A stretch of DNA of 64,000 bases from Marchantia polymorpha subsp. ruderalis (lineage: Eukaryota > Streptophyta > Marchantiopsida > Marchantiales > Marchantiaceae), in assembly GCA_037833965.1 (NCBI GenBank), contig AP031352.1, positions 11,822,501 through 11,886,500 on the forward strand, read 5' to 3'. Shown here in pieces: positions 1 through 10,319 of this stretch. The translations under genes were made by a program, and so were the position numbers. The notes under the pieces were generated by a model. The model was given only the letters and a program-made list of their open reading frames with translations, was not told the DNA's origin and did no database searches. Within the stretch, counting starts at the first letter, position 1; every line of letters begins with the position of its first letter.

Positions 1-862
1 CATTTGACAGGCCTGGACGTTCGCGTGATCGATTCGACAGACGGTCGATGCCACGGACCGAGTTTCAGGTCGATCCATCTGGTGGCAGACTGCCGATCCC
101 TTCGAGTCAGGCGTAAAGAAATTTCATTTTGCTCAATTTATGGTGTTATAATTAGGTCAGTGTCGAATAAGCACGCGCGCCTGCTCTCCAGGAGTGTGCC
201 TTTACTGCTCAGCTCAAGGCTTTACTCAGCGATAGCCTGCACGAAACGACGCGGTCGCAAGAGTAGCCAATTACAGCTGCTTTTGATGAAAGAGGGCACG
301 ATCCAGCCTTTCGAGTTCTATACAAAGCCTCGCGAACATTATGGCCCCGTTCGAGGACCAAACACGAAGTTGAATGACAGATTTCTCGGTCAGGGCGGAG
401 GACTTACCGAGGTGAATCGCCTGCTGCTGCCTCCACACATTCTCCAGGTGTGGAGGCAGCATTCGCTTCCGGAAATCATCCTTGGATCTCGTGCTCGTAT
501 TGATTGGCGAGTGAATGTAAGAATGCCATGAGGTTCAAATTTCTTTCTTCCGGATCGGGAAGGAAAGTACGGCTGTCGCGCTTTTTCAGTACTTGACGGG
601 GATCCCCCACTTCACAATCGTCCTCACCTCGGCGGAATTTCGAAGCAGATTCACGGAGTCGCCCTGCAGAGCAAAGAGCAGATTGAGGGAGTCGCAGTTA
701 TGGCGAATCATAATGACAGAGCCGAAGGTACCAAGCTGAATCTTTTTCTCACAAGCGAGTACCCTCGTACTCCAACCAATCGCAATTTTTGCAGGAGGGA
801 GAGCTCTTGCTGCGTTTTCGCATTGTTGGCCAGCCGGCTGGTAAGAGCATCGCGTGGGCACG
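1..862. other. Region upstream of the first gene; no gene recognised
   Basis: No recognisable coding sequence was found. A long open frame on the + strand (about 4-531) has no family resemblance and looks like chance. A second + strand frame (ATG at 700, stop at 955-957) overlaps the start of the 863-2215 gene in another frame, so it would act as an overlapping upstream ORF if the transcript begins before 700. The only clear structure is the hairpin at 425-461. The stretch probably holds promoter and 5' leader for the gene at 863. Confidence 0.4.
425..461. repeat. Perfect 14-bp inverted repeat with 9-nt loop
   Basis: The arms at 425-438 (tgctgcctccacac) and 448-461 (gtgtggaggcagca) are exact reverse complements around the loop attctccag. 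The stem is GC-rich and would form a stable hairpin in RNA or a small cruciform in DNA. It lies about 400 nt upstream of the ATG at 863. It is too short for a typical plant microRNA precursor, and no function can be read from it. Confidence 0.75.
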
Positions 863-2215
863 ATGCTGCGTTTCGCAGCAGGCAAGAAGAACAAGAAGGC
901 GGCCGAGCTCAAACAGATCAAAAGGCGAGCAAGAGATTCGTTCTCGACCCCGGGTAACATTTTCCTCAAGTATGCGACTTACATGGTCGAGGACGATGAG
1001 GCCAAAAAGAAGGCCAATGAAGCTTTTTTGTACGGGAATAAAAAAGGGAGATATAAATACATATCCCTGGAACAGCTGCCTTGCGGAGACATGTTCAGGA
1101 ACAAGCATCACATGCAGTACGATCCCACCGCAGACTGGCATGTTCCAGTCAACGATGTGTACTACCTTGCGCGCAGGAAGAAAGAGGTCAAGAAGCCTGC
1201 GGTGCCCGTCAAAGCCAAAGCGTCAGATCCCCCGAAGCTCAAACAAGTTCTAAAACTCAGGCCCCGAAGATTGACCGACAGGAGGAAGAGCATGAACCCC
1301 AGAGGTATCTATGAAAGGCCCCCGATGAATCCCGATCCCAAAGGAATGTACAATGGGTTCGGCCGGAAGCCCACATTCGTTCCGCCCCCGACACCTCCAC
1401 CGGAGGAAGAATCATCGAGTTCTTCGTCCGAGGAAGAGGATCCGGTCGCCCCGAGAAAATTAAGGGTGAAGGATGTTTTCAAAGGCCATGGAGCGAAGAA
1501 AGCAAGTATTTTCATGACATTGAAACTCGAGGAGAAGAAGAAGCGTCAGTCCATCGACGACCCACCGACCCCGCCTCCAGCTAAAGTGGAAAGCTCGAGC
1601 AGTTCCGAGGCTGAAGCAAGGCCTCAGAAACTCGTGAAACGCAGGGTTAAAGACAAGCTCAGGAGTGGTTCCGCATCCTCTCGAAGCAGTATATTTATCA
1701 AGTGGGAGCGAACGCTGGAGGACGACGATGATCCATGTTCCAGGGAGCCATTGTTTAAATACGGAGGGAACTCAGACAGCTCGGAGGAACCGCCCAAGAG
1801 AGAAAAAGCGAGTTACGAGAAATATGCCATTTGTTACAGAAAGCACGACCAGGTTGCGGATGTTTGCTTGGCCTGCGAAAAGGATGAAACTTATGGACTG
1901 TTTACCGAATCTTTAAAATCCGAGCCATGGAAGTTGCCGATGGGCAAACCGGACCCCAAGACAAGCATGGTCATTGTTACACCTGGAGACAAGAAAAAGA
2001 AGGAGGGCGTTCCTCACTCAAGATTGCCGGTTTGCTACATGTTCGACCATGAGGTCGACCATACATACCACGCCAAAAAGGCCGCAGCCACTGCCACTGA
2101 GAAGGCCAAAATGAGGAAACACTTGTCCAAAACTTTGAGGAAACTTCACTGCCACCTTTACAAGCCTGAGAAAGATGAGAAAGACCCTGCCGCTGCGCCG
2201 AAGCGCGCCAGCTAA
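863..2215 (+). CDS. Unrecognised charged protein with duplicated internal module (450 aa)
   Basis: This is a single uninterrupted frame. The first in-frame ATG is at 863, an in-frame stop lies at 842-844, and the gene ends with TAA at 2213-2215. I do not recognise the family. The N-terminus is strongly basic (Lys/Arg-rich, residues 8-24). Residues 62-104 form a more ordered-looking patch rich in Tyr, His and Trp. Residues about 172-290 contain two copies of one module: PTPPP, then a Ser/Glu tract, then RVKD, then a Ser-Ile-Phe motif. The anchors are T177/S215-I216-F217 in copy 1 and T236/S276-I277-F278 in copy 2. Near the C-terminus, C324-x3-H328-x6-C335-x2-C338 could bind metal, although no known finger matches in full. 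The tail is Lys-rich, and there is no signal peptide or membrane segment. Low-complexity charged tracts suggest a largely disordered nuclear, cytoskeletal or scaffold protein. Coding status rests on frame length, repeat structure and composition only. Spliced 5' exons cannot be excluded. Confidence 0.65.
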   Translation: MLRFAAGKKNKKAAELKQIKRRARDSFSTPGNIFLKYATYMVEDDEAKKKANEAFLYGNKKGRYKYISLEQLPCGDMFRNKHHMQYDPTADWHVPVNDVYYLARRKKEVKKPAVPVKAKASDPPKLKQVLKLRPRRLTDRRKSMNPRGIYERPPMNPDPKGMYNGFGRKPTFVPPPTPPPEEESSSSSSEEEDPVAPRKLRVKDVFKGHGAKKASIFMTLKLEEKKKRQSIDDPPTPPPAKVESSSSSEAEARPQKLVKRRVKDKLRSGSASSRSSIFIKWERTLEDDDDPCSREPLFKYGGNSDSSEEPPKREKASYEKYAICYRKHDQVADVCLACEKDETYGLFTESLKSEPWKLPMGKPDPKTSMVIVTPGDKKKKEGVPHSRLPVCYMFDHEVDHTYHAKKAAATATEKAKMRKHLSKTLRKLHCHLYKPEKDEKDPAAAPKRAS

Positions 2216-4640
2216 GTCTTCGAAACTCCATCCCCCTTCAGTCATCATCCGACGGCAGGTAAGCGAAACCTGACGCAGTGGAATCATGTACTTGTCGTCG
2301 AGTTCTCGCGAGTACTATACCGTAGCTGGCGATTTCTCGACGATGCTCGCAATTTTACAGCAAGATGTTGTGTTTAGGTCCATCCGAGCATCTTGAATTT
2401 GACCGAGTTCGTGCGCATCATTTTCGGTCACGGAGGTACAGACAAACTGCAGAATCTGGTCAGTCCACAGAGTTGCAGTCCAGTGGTCATTTCGGAAGAA
2501 TGTTGGCCCCTTGTCAGGTTTCATTGCGCTGTACGTGTCTTTCGTGTTGGGCATGAATGACGACGACGAGGACGACGAGGACGACGAGGACTCGATCGAT
2601 TGCTTGATGATCGGATCGCCTCATTCGTGCAGACCCCAAGCCCAACGTCAACCACAAGCACGACGCTGCTGTTTAGGGCGGGCATCATCTGTAACCGTTA
2701 CGCACAAGCGTAAATGCTCGCCCAGTAATAGCATCCAAATGATTAATAGAACCGGAAAGAACGACAATAATTATTTCTTCATCATAGAAAAATAGCAGTA
2801 CGATAAACTGGCCGTATTCTAGCACTTTCATGGTCTTCCTGCAAGTCAATGGGTGCAACTTGGCATCGACTTCATCGCTTGCCACGATGGTCTTTCTGTC
2901 AATTCTCGAAGACAAAATTAAACCTGAAAAGCGCTCAAGGCTTATGATTTCGAGGTGTAAGAAGATCTCTAGCATGTAACAACAGCGGGCTGAACATCTT
3001 GACATGTGGATGTTCTTGATTTCTGTGTCAATTTCGACATGTGTGCGATCTAAATGGATGGATTTTTGTGTTCTTGTTATGTTCCTATTTCATCAAAATA
3101 TGTGTAGGTGAGAATATAATTTGGTCATCTTGCATTGATTATGGAAAAGACAAATTTCTTGCATTAAAAAAATAAGGTTGATTTTATGTCATAACATTTC
3201 TAAATTTACACTTTGTTGGATAAAGATATTACTTTTAGATTTCAATATTCAAATTTTTGGAACGTTAATATTTTCCTTTAAAAAGAGTGATTGAAAATAT
3301 TATCGAATCATATATTTAGCATCACCGTAAAAAAAAAAAACACGTATTCTCTTCCATGATTTGATAATGAGACTTCATCTCCTTAGTGATAGAATGAACA
3401 AAATTTACGTTGTTTTTGACCAAAAATAAAAAACTTACTTCTCGAGACTAAAGCATAGTAATCATTTGAAAATACATTAAGATACATGTTTCTTATCAAA
3501 TGACTTGATATTATTGCAAAGGGTTGCCCTAATTTAAATAGACAAATTATTATCACGTAGTGGCGTTCGCAAGTAGTTTCGGGCCGAAAAACCTAGTTGC
3601 CTGGAAAGGCAAAGAAGTCTCCTTCCGGGCCTCAATAGATGAACAGTTCAAACGAACTAGGACGGAAGGGTCGAAGGCCGGAAATGGTTCTCGCGCACTT
3701 ATTTTCTTTGGCCAAAGGTGACGAAATGTTTCAATCTTTTGTGGATGAATATTTAATCCTTAACTGTATATATATGAAAGTTGAATCTAAGTAAGGTAAA
3801 CTAAGGAAAGGATTCAAATGATGAAAAAAATTCAATCTGTCATAGAACCCTTTACATGTTATTGGTTCTCAAAAGAACGTATAAAATGTAACCTTAAGCA
3901 AACAACATAAAAATCCACCGGTTTTTTCCTTGCTCCAAAAGAACTTTTCTATAAAAAAAATATTCCTGATGTTCTTGATCATCGTACGGATGACTAATGT
4001 CAGTGACTTCATGTTTAAGTTTCATCAAGATATGCAAATATACAGTTTTATGGCATGACTTCTCATTGTATATAGTTTTTTTCTAGATATTTCAATTATG
4101 GATTTCTAAATCCATTAGTTATTTGCATTATATACGAATATTAACATAAATTATCTATCTTTAAAGTTTCAATATATGACTCTTTGAGTTACACGGCGTA
4201 TATTTACTTGGACAACATATTTTACTTTCACTGTGAATATCAATTTGAAAACAACGATTTACGCATGATATCATTTCACAGAGGTGACATGTTTCTTTGT
4301 AATTGTGAATCTCAATTTTTAAGAACACTCATGTACACATGTTAAGCTAATAAATTTATTCAAATGATTTTTTTTAAACATGAAATTTATATTTCATTAT
4401 CTCGGAAAATTATAAAAAAAACTTGAAGATGCTGATTTTGTAAATTGCAGCTTCCTGTCCCTTGTCCATATTATATAACTTTCACCAGAAGGTAGTTGCA
4501 TCACATGACTTCTATGCACTGCAATTTTCAAGATAAACCTACGGGACAAACATCAAAGTTAAGTCGAGTAATATGAGGTGAAAATATATGAGAAAATTTC
4601 TTCAATTATTCTTGTTATCAGTGAACCATTTAATTGACAG
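2216..4640. other. Intergenic, mostly AT-rich; no gene seen
   Basis: After the stop at 2215 the sequence stays moderately GC-rich to about 2.7 kb. It includes a short GAC/GAG microsatellite run near 2558-2592. It then becomes very AT-rich with poly-A and poly-T runs to about 4.64 kb. No frame of interest is present. One exception is an abrupt GC-rich patch at about 3560-3725 inside the AT-rich stretch, which has no recognisable coding content. Confidence 0.5.
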
Positions 4641-5747
4641 TCACGATCATGAACATTCGTGTGGTGACCTCATGCAACGGTGACAACTTCTTCTAAGGGC
4701 TTGTCGAGGGAGGCAAATTGGCAGCCCGTCTCGATCTTCGAGTTCTCGACCTTGTTCACCCCATGAGCTGTAATAGCGGTCTTCCTTCCATGGATCAAGG
4801 TCGAGAGAGATCAGCGACAAGGGTTCGACGAGGATGAAGCATAATGCCCGGTCACAATGGAGCTTTGGGAATTTCTGGTCCAAACAAGAAACGAGGATTT
4901 GTGCGAATGCGAAACCCTTATTCGAGAGGGTTCACCGCGTGCCGGATGTACTCGAACCCTCGGGCATTAAAGTGCACTCAGAAACACCTGCGCATGCCGC
5001 AGATCCAATGATTCGCGAGCAGGATCTGTCCTCATGATTCATTCACGGGTCGGTGAAACCTGGTTTGATAAGCAGTAAAAACATGGTGAACGGGGAACGA
5101 GTTTAGGTGAGCAGAAGCCATTCGATGGGCCGAGTGCGCGTGAAAAACAAGTGTAAAAGAGCGTGCGAGTGATCGCGATCGCGATCGCGTCTGACTCTGG
5201 GGGCGTTGAAGTGTTTTGTCCGGTGAATGAGGTCATGCCCTTGTTGCTTCGTGGTCAACGACTGGGGATCGCGTCGGATCGGAGTTGTTGTTGTTGCTGC
5301 CGCTGCTGCTGCATCTTTGGGTGTCGATGAAGCGTCGCATCGACTAGCACTCATGGCCGGAGCCTGGAGAAGTCTGCTGAGCCCGTAGATCCATCAAGTC
5401 CCATAAAGACACGAAAGGATCCGGTCGATGCACGCAAACCAAGCTACAGCAAGAAACGGGGTCAACCTCTAGCGTCCAGCGGCATGGAGTCTAGATGGCA
5501 AAAAGAGCGAACGGAGCGAAGAGGTGGCGGGCGGGATGGATGACGAGGATGGCTCATGGCCCCCTCGTGGGAGTGCGTCCCGCATTGTCCACAATGAGAA
5601 CAGAACGAGCTCCGGATCGACCGAAAAGGAAGGTTCTCGGGCCCGAATCCGCCGGACACTGACAGGATCCAAGATCCAGACATGTCAAATCAGCGGAGAA
5701 TGCAGCAAGTTGCAAGGGGCATCGGATTTATGGACGAGAAGATTCAG

Positions 5748-5775
5748 TGCTCAGATGCACTTGCGCATCTGAGCA
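5748..5775. repeat. Short perfect inverted repeat (11-bp arms)
   Basis: The arms tgctcagatgc (5748-5758) and gcatctgagca (5765-5775) are exact reverse complements around a 6-nt loop (acttgc). It is an isolated hairpin in the gene-free GC-rich block. It is not followed by a U-run, and no gene is close enough to suggest a role. Confidence 0.6.
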
Positions 5776-6641
5776 GTACGTAGTCGTTTTATGAAGGCTG
5801 TACGAGGTTGATGTAGGGGCGAGAGTGAGTGAGGCATTGCTCGGAGCTCGGAGTCGGCCCGGCCAGCGTAAAGCAAGGCGATGGGTTGATGTGAAATGAA
5901 TCTGAATCTAGCTAAGATCGGTTCCCGAGCGTGGTGTGTTCCACAGACTCAGGTCATGAGTGAGAGAGTGAGTGAGTGAGTGCATATTCATATTCTGACA
6001 GAGGCCTAGCAAGTGCAGATATTCCTGTAAACGTCGTTCTTGTGCGGTTCGTAGAGGTATGATGACATTCCGAGCCATGGCAGCAATCGGGAGCGATCGG
6101 AGTTTGTCCACACAATCTACGAGTCGAGGCGGTGAGTTTCAGGGCAATAATCCTGCACAAAAGCGGAAGGCCAAAAGCGAGATGACACATCCACCATGCG
6201 ATGCCCAAGAGATATGAAACGCGAGAAAAAGACCTCCCTCCACATAAAGCAAAAGGGCGCCAAAATCCACCGAGCAGCAGCTGCTTCTGCTGCTCAATGC
6301 TGCTGCTCAATGGTCGTGGAAAAGCTCCCGACTCCATCTCCGGCCTCCGCACCAAAAACGGATCAATCAGTCAATCAATCGAACGCCCCGTTAGCTGGCT
6401 ATACCGCTACGTACTCTACGCATGCGGTACAGTGTAGTACTAGTGTACTGGAGTAGAGAGATCGAGTTTGACTTTGGCCTGCTGTAAGTGCATGATTGAT
6501 TATCTTGATAGAGCTCGGCCCAAAGTCGTCGTCCTGCAGGCACAGCTCCAGGCTGCAGAGTCCGCGAGGGCGATCAAGGACTGTCACCGAAGCGGGTTTG
6601 GCCAACGGTTGCTCGTCCCATGCCCTGCCATTCCCTTCCCT

Positions 6642-6686
6642 GCCCGGCCCGGCCCGGCCCGGCCCGGCCCGGGCGGGCGGGCGGGC
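6642..6686. repeat. CCCGG pentanucleotide microsatellite running into GGGC repeats
   Basis: Six or so tandem CCCGG units are followed directly by GGGCG-type repeats. The two strands therefore each have C-rich and G-rich halves that can pair with one another as a long GC hairpin. This is a simple-sequence repeat with no coding content. Confidence 0.75.
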
Positions 6687-6890
6687 TCCATGCGGTTGAA
6701 AACCGCGGCCGCTCTCGTTCGAGTACCGTTCCGGGACTGGGAGTTCCGTTCGAGGACCCTGAGAGGGAGAGAGAGCGGAGCTGTACCGATTCATCATAGG
6801 AACACTGGAGTGCAATTGACTTTAGTCACCAACCTGGGGTAAGTTCTTTTGATCGAGTACAGCTCACGGCCACGCTGTACTGCGAGCCAG

Positions 6891-6960
6891 CCGTCCGTCC
6901 GTCCGACCGGCCGTCCGTCCGTCAGGCAGGAATGCAGGCAGGAAGGCAGGCAGGCCGGGC
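6891..6960. repeat. CCGT and CAGG tetranucleotide repeats
   Basis: Tandem CCGT-type units, interrupted by a CCGGCCG element, run into tandem GGCA/CAGG units. The two motifs are unrelated simple repeats lying side by side. Any frame reading through them encodes only low-complexity Pro/Ser/Arg or Arg/Gln/Ala runs. Confidence 0.6.
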
Positions 6961-7314
6961 GACTGCGAAACCGGGGTTCCGGGTGGGGGCCCACCGCTAG
7001 ACTAGGAGTTCTGTGCTGCGCTGGATGGTACAGTACAGTACAGGACGAGACGAGAACTTGTTGGTACTGGCAGCGGGGCCTGTACCGTTCCGGGCATTTG
7101 GTAATGGGTTCAACATTCACAACCACTTACGCTTCGCAGCCGGTCATTAATGTTGGCCTCCGTACGGTCCTCCGGTCCTCAGGTTAGGCATGTTCGCATT
7201 CATGGAGCCCGCTTTTGCTCAGGCTAGCGGCTCTTAGCGCCTCTACTGGACCGTATCGTCCACCTTCGACACAGTTGCTCATGGCTGTCTACGCCGCTTC
7301 TGCTGCGCTCTAGG

Positions 7315-7343
7315 CCCCCCCCCTCCCCTCCCCTCCCCTCCCT
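7315..7343. repeat. Homopyrimidine C-rich tract
   Basis: This is a run of C with tandem CCCCT units. The complementary strand holds several GGGG runs and could form a G-quadruplex or triplex. No neighbouring gene links it to a specific regulatory role. Confidence 0.55.
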
Positions 7344-7810
7344 ACCTTTGACTTGACTGGTCCCGAGACCTGTGCCACATCCGGATTCCGGAATTGGGCA
7401 TGACATGACATGACGCGGGGGGGCGAGATGCATGTTCTGTTCAGCCACTGTCAGTCTGTCAGTCAGTCAGCAGACTCTACTGCACTGACTGAGCTCGGTG
7501 CTTGCTGAGCGATAGAGAAAGAGAGAGAGAGAGGAGCTGAATTCTGAGTCCACCGAGTTTGGAGTTAGATCACCGTCGGCATTTGCGGATGCTGAGAGGA
7601 GATGAGCAACCGCAGGTTAGGCCGGTCTCTTTCTCGGGCTTCTTCTTCTGATCAGAGAGTATGTGTCGTCGGGTAGCACCGTCAGGGTTGGCTTTTGGGC
7701 TCAGGAGGCTCTTGGGCTGGGCTTGCGGTAGCAGTGAAGTGCGACCTCGTTGTGGTTGGGAAACGCATTCATGGTCGACCGGCATTTCGATCATTCGCGT
7801 GTGTGATTCG

Positions 7811-7840
7811 GTTCTGGCTCTCGTCAACGCGAGCCAGAAC
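7811..7840. repeat. Hairpin with 10-bp perfect arms
   Basis: The arms gttctggctc (7811-7820) and gagccagaac (7831-7840) are exact reverse complements. Inside them, after one mismatch, three further pairs can form (CGT with ACG). The result is a compact stem of about 13 pairs in the gene-free GC-rich block. Its function is unknown. Confidence 0.55.
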
Positions 7841-8501
7841 CCACGCACCGAACGATTGATTGTCTAGGTGATAAGCCCATCAATAGCGGGGTGCTGCTCG
7901 CAGGTGGAACTCCGTCTTGGTGACGGGTTCATTCTTGGATAAGCTAAGCTGATGTGCCTCCAGCCGATGTGGAGCTAGTGACACTCTAGAGTGTAGAGAG
8001 TAATGGTGCTCATGTCAGTCGGTCACAGTCATGTTCATGTTGCATCCTGCTCCAACTGCACATGGCTGACGGCCGAGGCTCGAGGCTGATGGCCGGTTGC
8101 GTCCAGGCGAGCATGCATGAGCGCTGATAAGCTCGGCCGAGAAGTGGGTCGGTTGCTCGAAAGAAGGGTAATGAGGGTACTGAGAGAGGCTGATCACCAT
8201 CTTCCGAGTCAGCTGGATTTAAGGCACGATAAACCAGCGCGCTGAACTAGTCATCGGGGTACTCTGTAGTCTCCAACCTCGCTGAATCTTCGATCGCTCT
8301 GCCTTTTAAGGCGCACAGTGAAAGATCGCACCCTAAATCGTGAACGTCCGAATCCTCACCGATGCTATGCCCTGCTTCGCTTTTCCGAGACAGCACGTAT
8401 GATGGGCACAGGACAGGCCCGACGAGCTTCGTTGATGGAGCGCTCGTGATCGGGTTGTTGATTGGCAGCAACTTTTCATTCGATCCCCTCGGGGATGGTC
8501 T

Positions 8502-8522
8502 TCGTCGTCGTCGTCGTCGTCG
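8502..8522. repeat. TCG trinucleotide microsatellite (7 units)
   Basis: Seven perfect TCG units lie in a GC-rich intergenic stretch. They are not inside any frame that looks coding. Confidence 0.75.
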
Positions 8523-10319
8523 GGTAATGGCGGGGTGGCCTGTCAGACCGGGGGGTTGGAGCAAGCCTACAGTAGAGCCTTCTGTCTCTTAGCTCGGAGT
8601 AGATGAACTCAGCGTCCATGAATCCATGATCCATCTACTGTTCCGAAATTCGTTGAAGTGGATGTTCTCGGTTGTGCATTAAACTGCAATCCTGGAGGAA
8701 GGAGCGCGGAGTCAAACTGGGTCATAAATTCCAGGCGATCAACTTTGAATCCCGCACCTCGGTGCCTGGAAGGCCCCCCTCCCCCCTCGATGCGGCAACT
8801 TGTTCGTCCCGGTGGTTCTTCGGTTAACGCCGCTAATTATGACACACTGCGTAACTTTGCATGATGATGTTCGTCGCTGGTTCTAGAACGGGACGAGGAG
8901 GGGGTTGACAAGGATCGTGCAGGCATCGTATTATTCGCGAGCACTGTCGCGAGCAAACGGGGCACGTGTAGACTTGGCGCTTTTCCCCGCTTGGCGCATT
9001 TCGGCAGGAATCCGGACGTTGGCTGGCCATGAGGCTACTGCTCGAGATCCCTACGGATTCACCTCAGCCACCTTTACCGAACCTCTCGAAGGTCCAGTTG
9101 GCACCGATCTGCTTTTGACGAGGCAGGCCGTGGGGGCCCTCAGATGTTTGGCCGTGGACAGAGCCACAGATATGGCTGACTTGCATTGCATTGCGTTCGA
9201 ATTCTCTTTTCCAGATGCCGTGAGTGTCAAGACGTCGTTTGCTTGTTTGGCCCTGGTCTGCTCGCCCCCTTTCCAGTCGGATTACTCGCGGTAGCTCCCC
9301 TCTTTACCTCCCCTCCCCTCTCCACAGCTGACAGTGGAGCCATTGTGCCCTCGAGAGTGGACATCCCTGACGACTTCTACGGCCTTCACGGCTCCGAACC
9401 CTCGACTCATTCCCGGGGAGACAATCGCAGCCGGACGATGACGGAGCTGTGATTCAGTTGTCGTTCCTGCCTGACAGCTTCGCCTCGCCTGGCCATATGT
9501 TCTCCCCTTCTTTCCAACACTCGTGGTCTAGACAACACAGGGACTACTGTCCAAGACAAAAGTTGGTATTTGAATTTTTCGGCCGGGCGGTAACTGGCAT
9601 GGCAATAGCCGTCGAGTGTCGAGGACCATCGGCAGTCTGGTCGACAGCTTCTGTCGAAGGCTTTGACCTCTCGTCAAGCCTCGAGGACTCGGTAGGAAAC
9701 ATCCAGAACTCAAGCTTCCCTCTGCCGACAGGAGGTCATATCCGTAAACGTACACATCATCGGGTGACAAATAGGACAGATGAGAACTAAACTCCGCCAT
9801 AACTGTTGCTGGTCGTGGCAGATGGCCTCGGTTTCTCTCTCGATTTGAAAACCGATGGAAGACAGAACGTTTGAAGGACTCATATGCCATTCAGGAACAC
9901 CGTGGGACATCGTGCTAACAATGCATCAAATAATTCGTTCCACTCAAAAAACGGTCGAGCAAACGTACTTGGAAAGAATTTGAAGTTGATATTTATGTAA
10001 TGAATCATACAATACTTACAGTTGTAATTTTCAAATGCCTGGATTTTTTTTCCTTACGTGTATCCTGTTTCAGAGGCGCTGGAGGTAGCCCTCAGTGTCA
10101 ATCTGTTGACTAAGAATTGTTTCACATCATTTTACAAGTTCACTCTTCCGAGAGATGGTACAATGGCATATCACCCTCTTTCCTACAAACCTCGTCACCT
10201 AGTACCCTTGAGGGAGGAGAGCTGCGCAATAGTGGCAGCTTCGTCCCCCACGATGTCCTAGAAGAAAACAGTTCGGTAGGCTGTCACTGAGTGACTGACA
10301 CCATTCCACCGATGAAACG

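Larger units (their letters stand above)
4641..10319. other. GC-rich block without recognisable genes
   Basis: Many short overlapping frames occur on both strands, as expected by chance in GC-rich DNA, and none resembles a known family. The block carries simple repeats: GT/CTG runs near 5284-5312, GTGA near 5956-5982, CCCGG at 6642-6686, CCGT and CAGG near 6891-6960, a C-rich pyrimidine tract at 7315-7343, a GA run near 7517-7541 and TCG at 8502-8522. It also has two short hairpins (5748-5775 and 7811-7840). The 3' end is downstream of FatB copy 1. The rest could be promoter, leader or non-coding RNA sequence, but I see no direct evidence for any of these. Confidence 0.4.
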
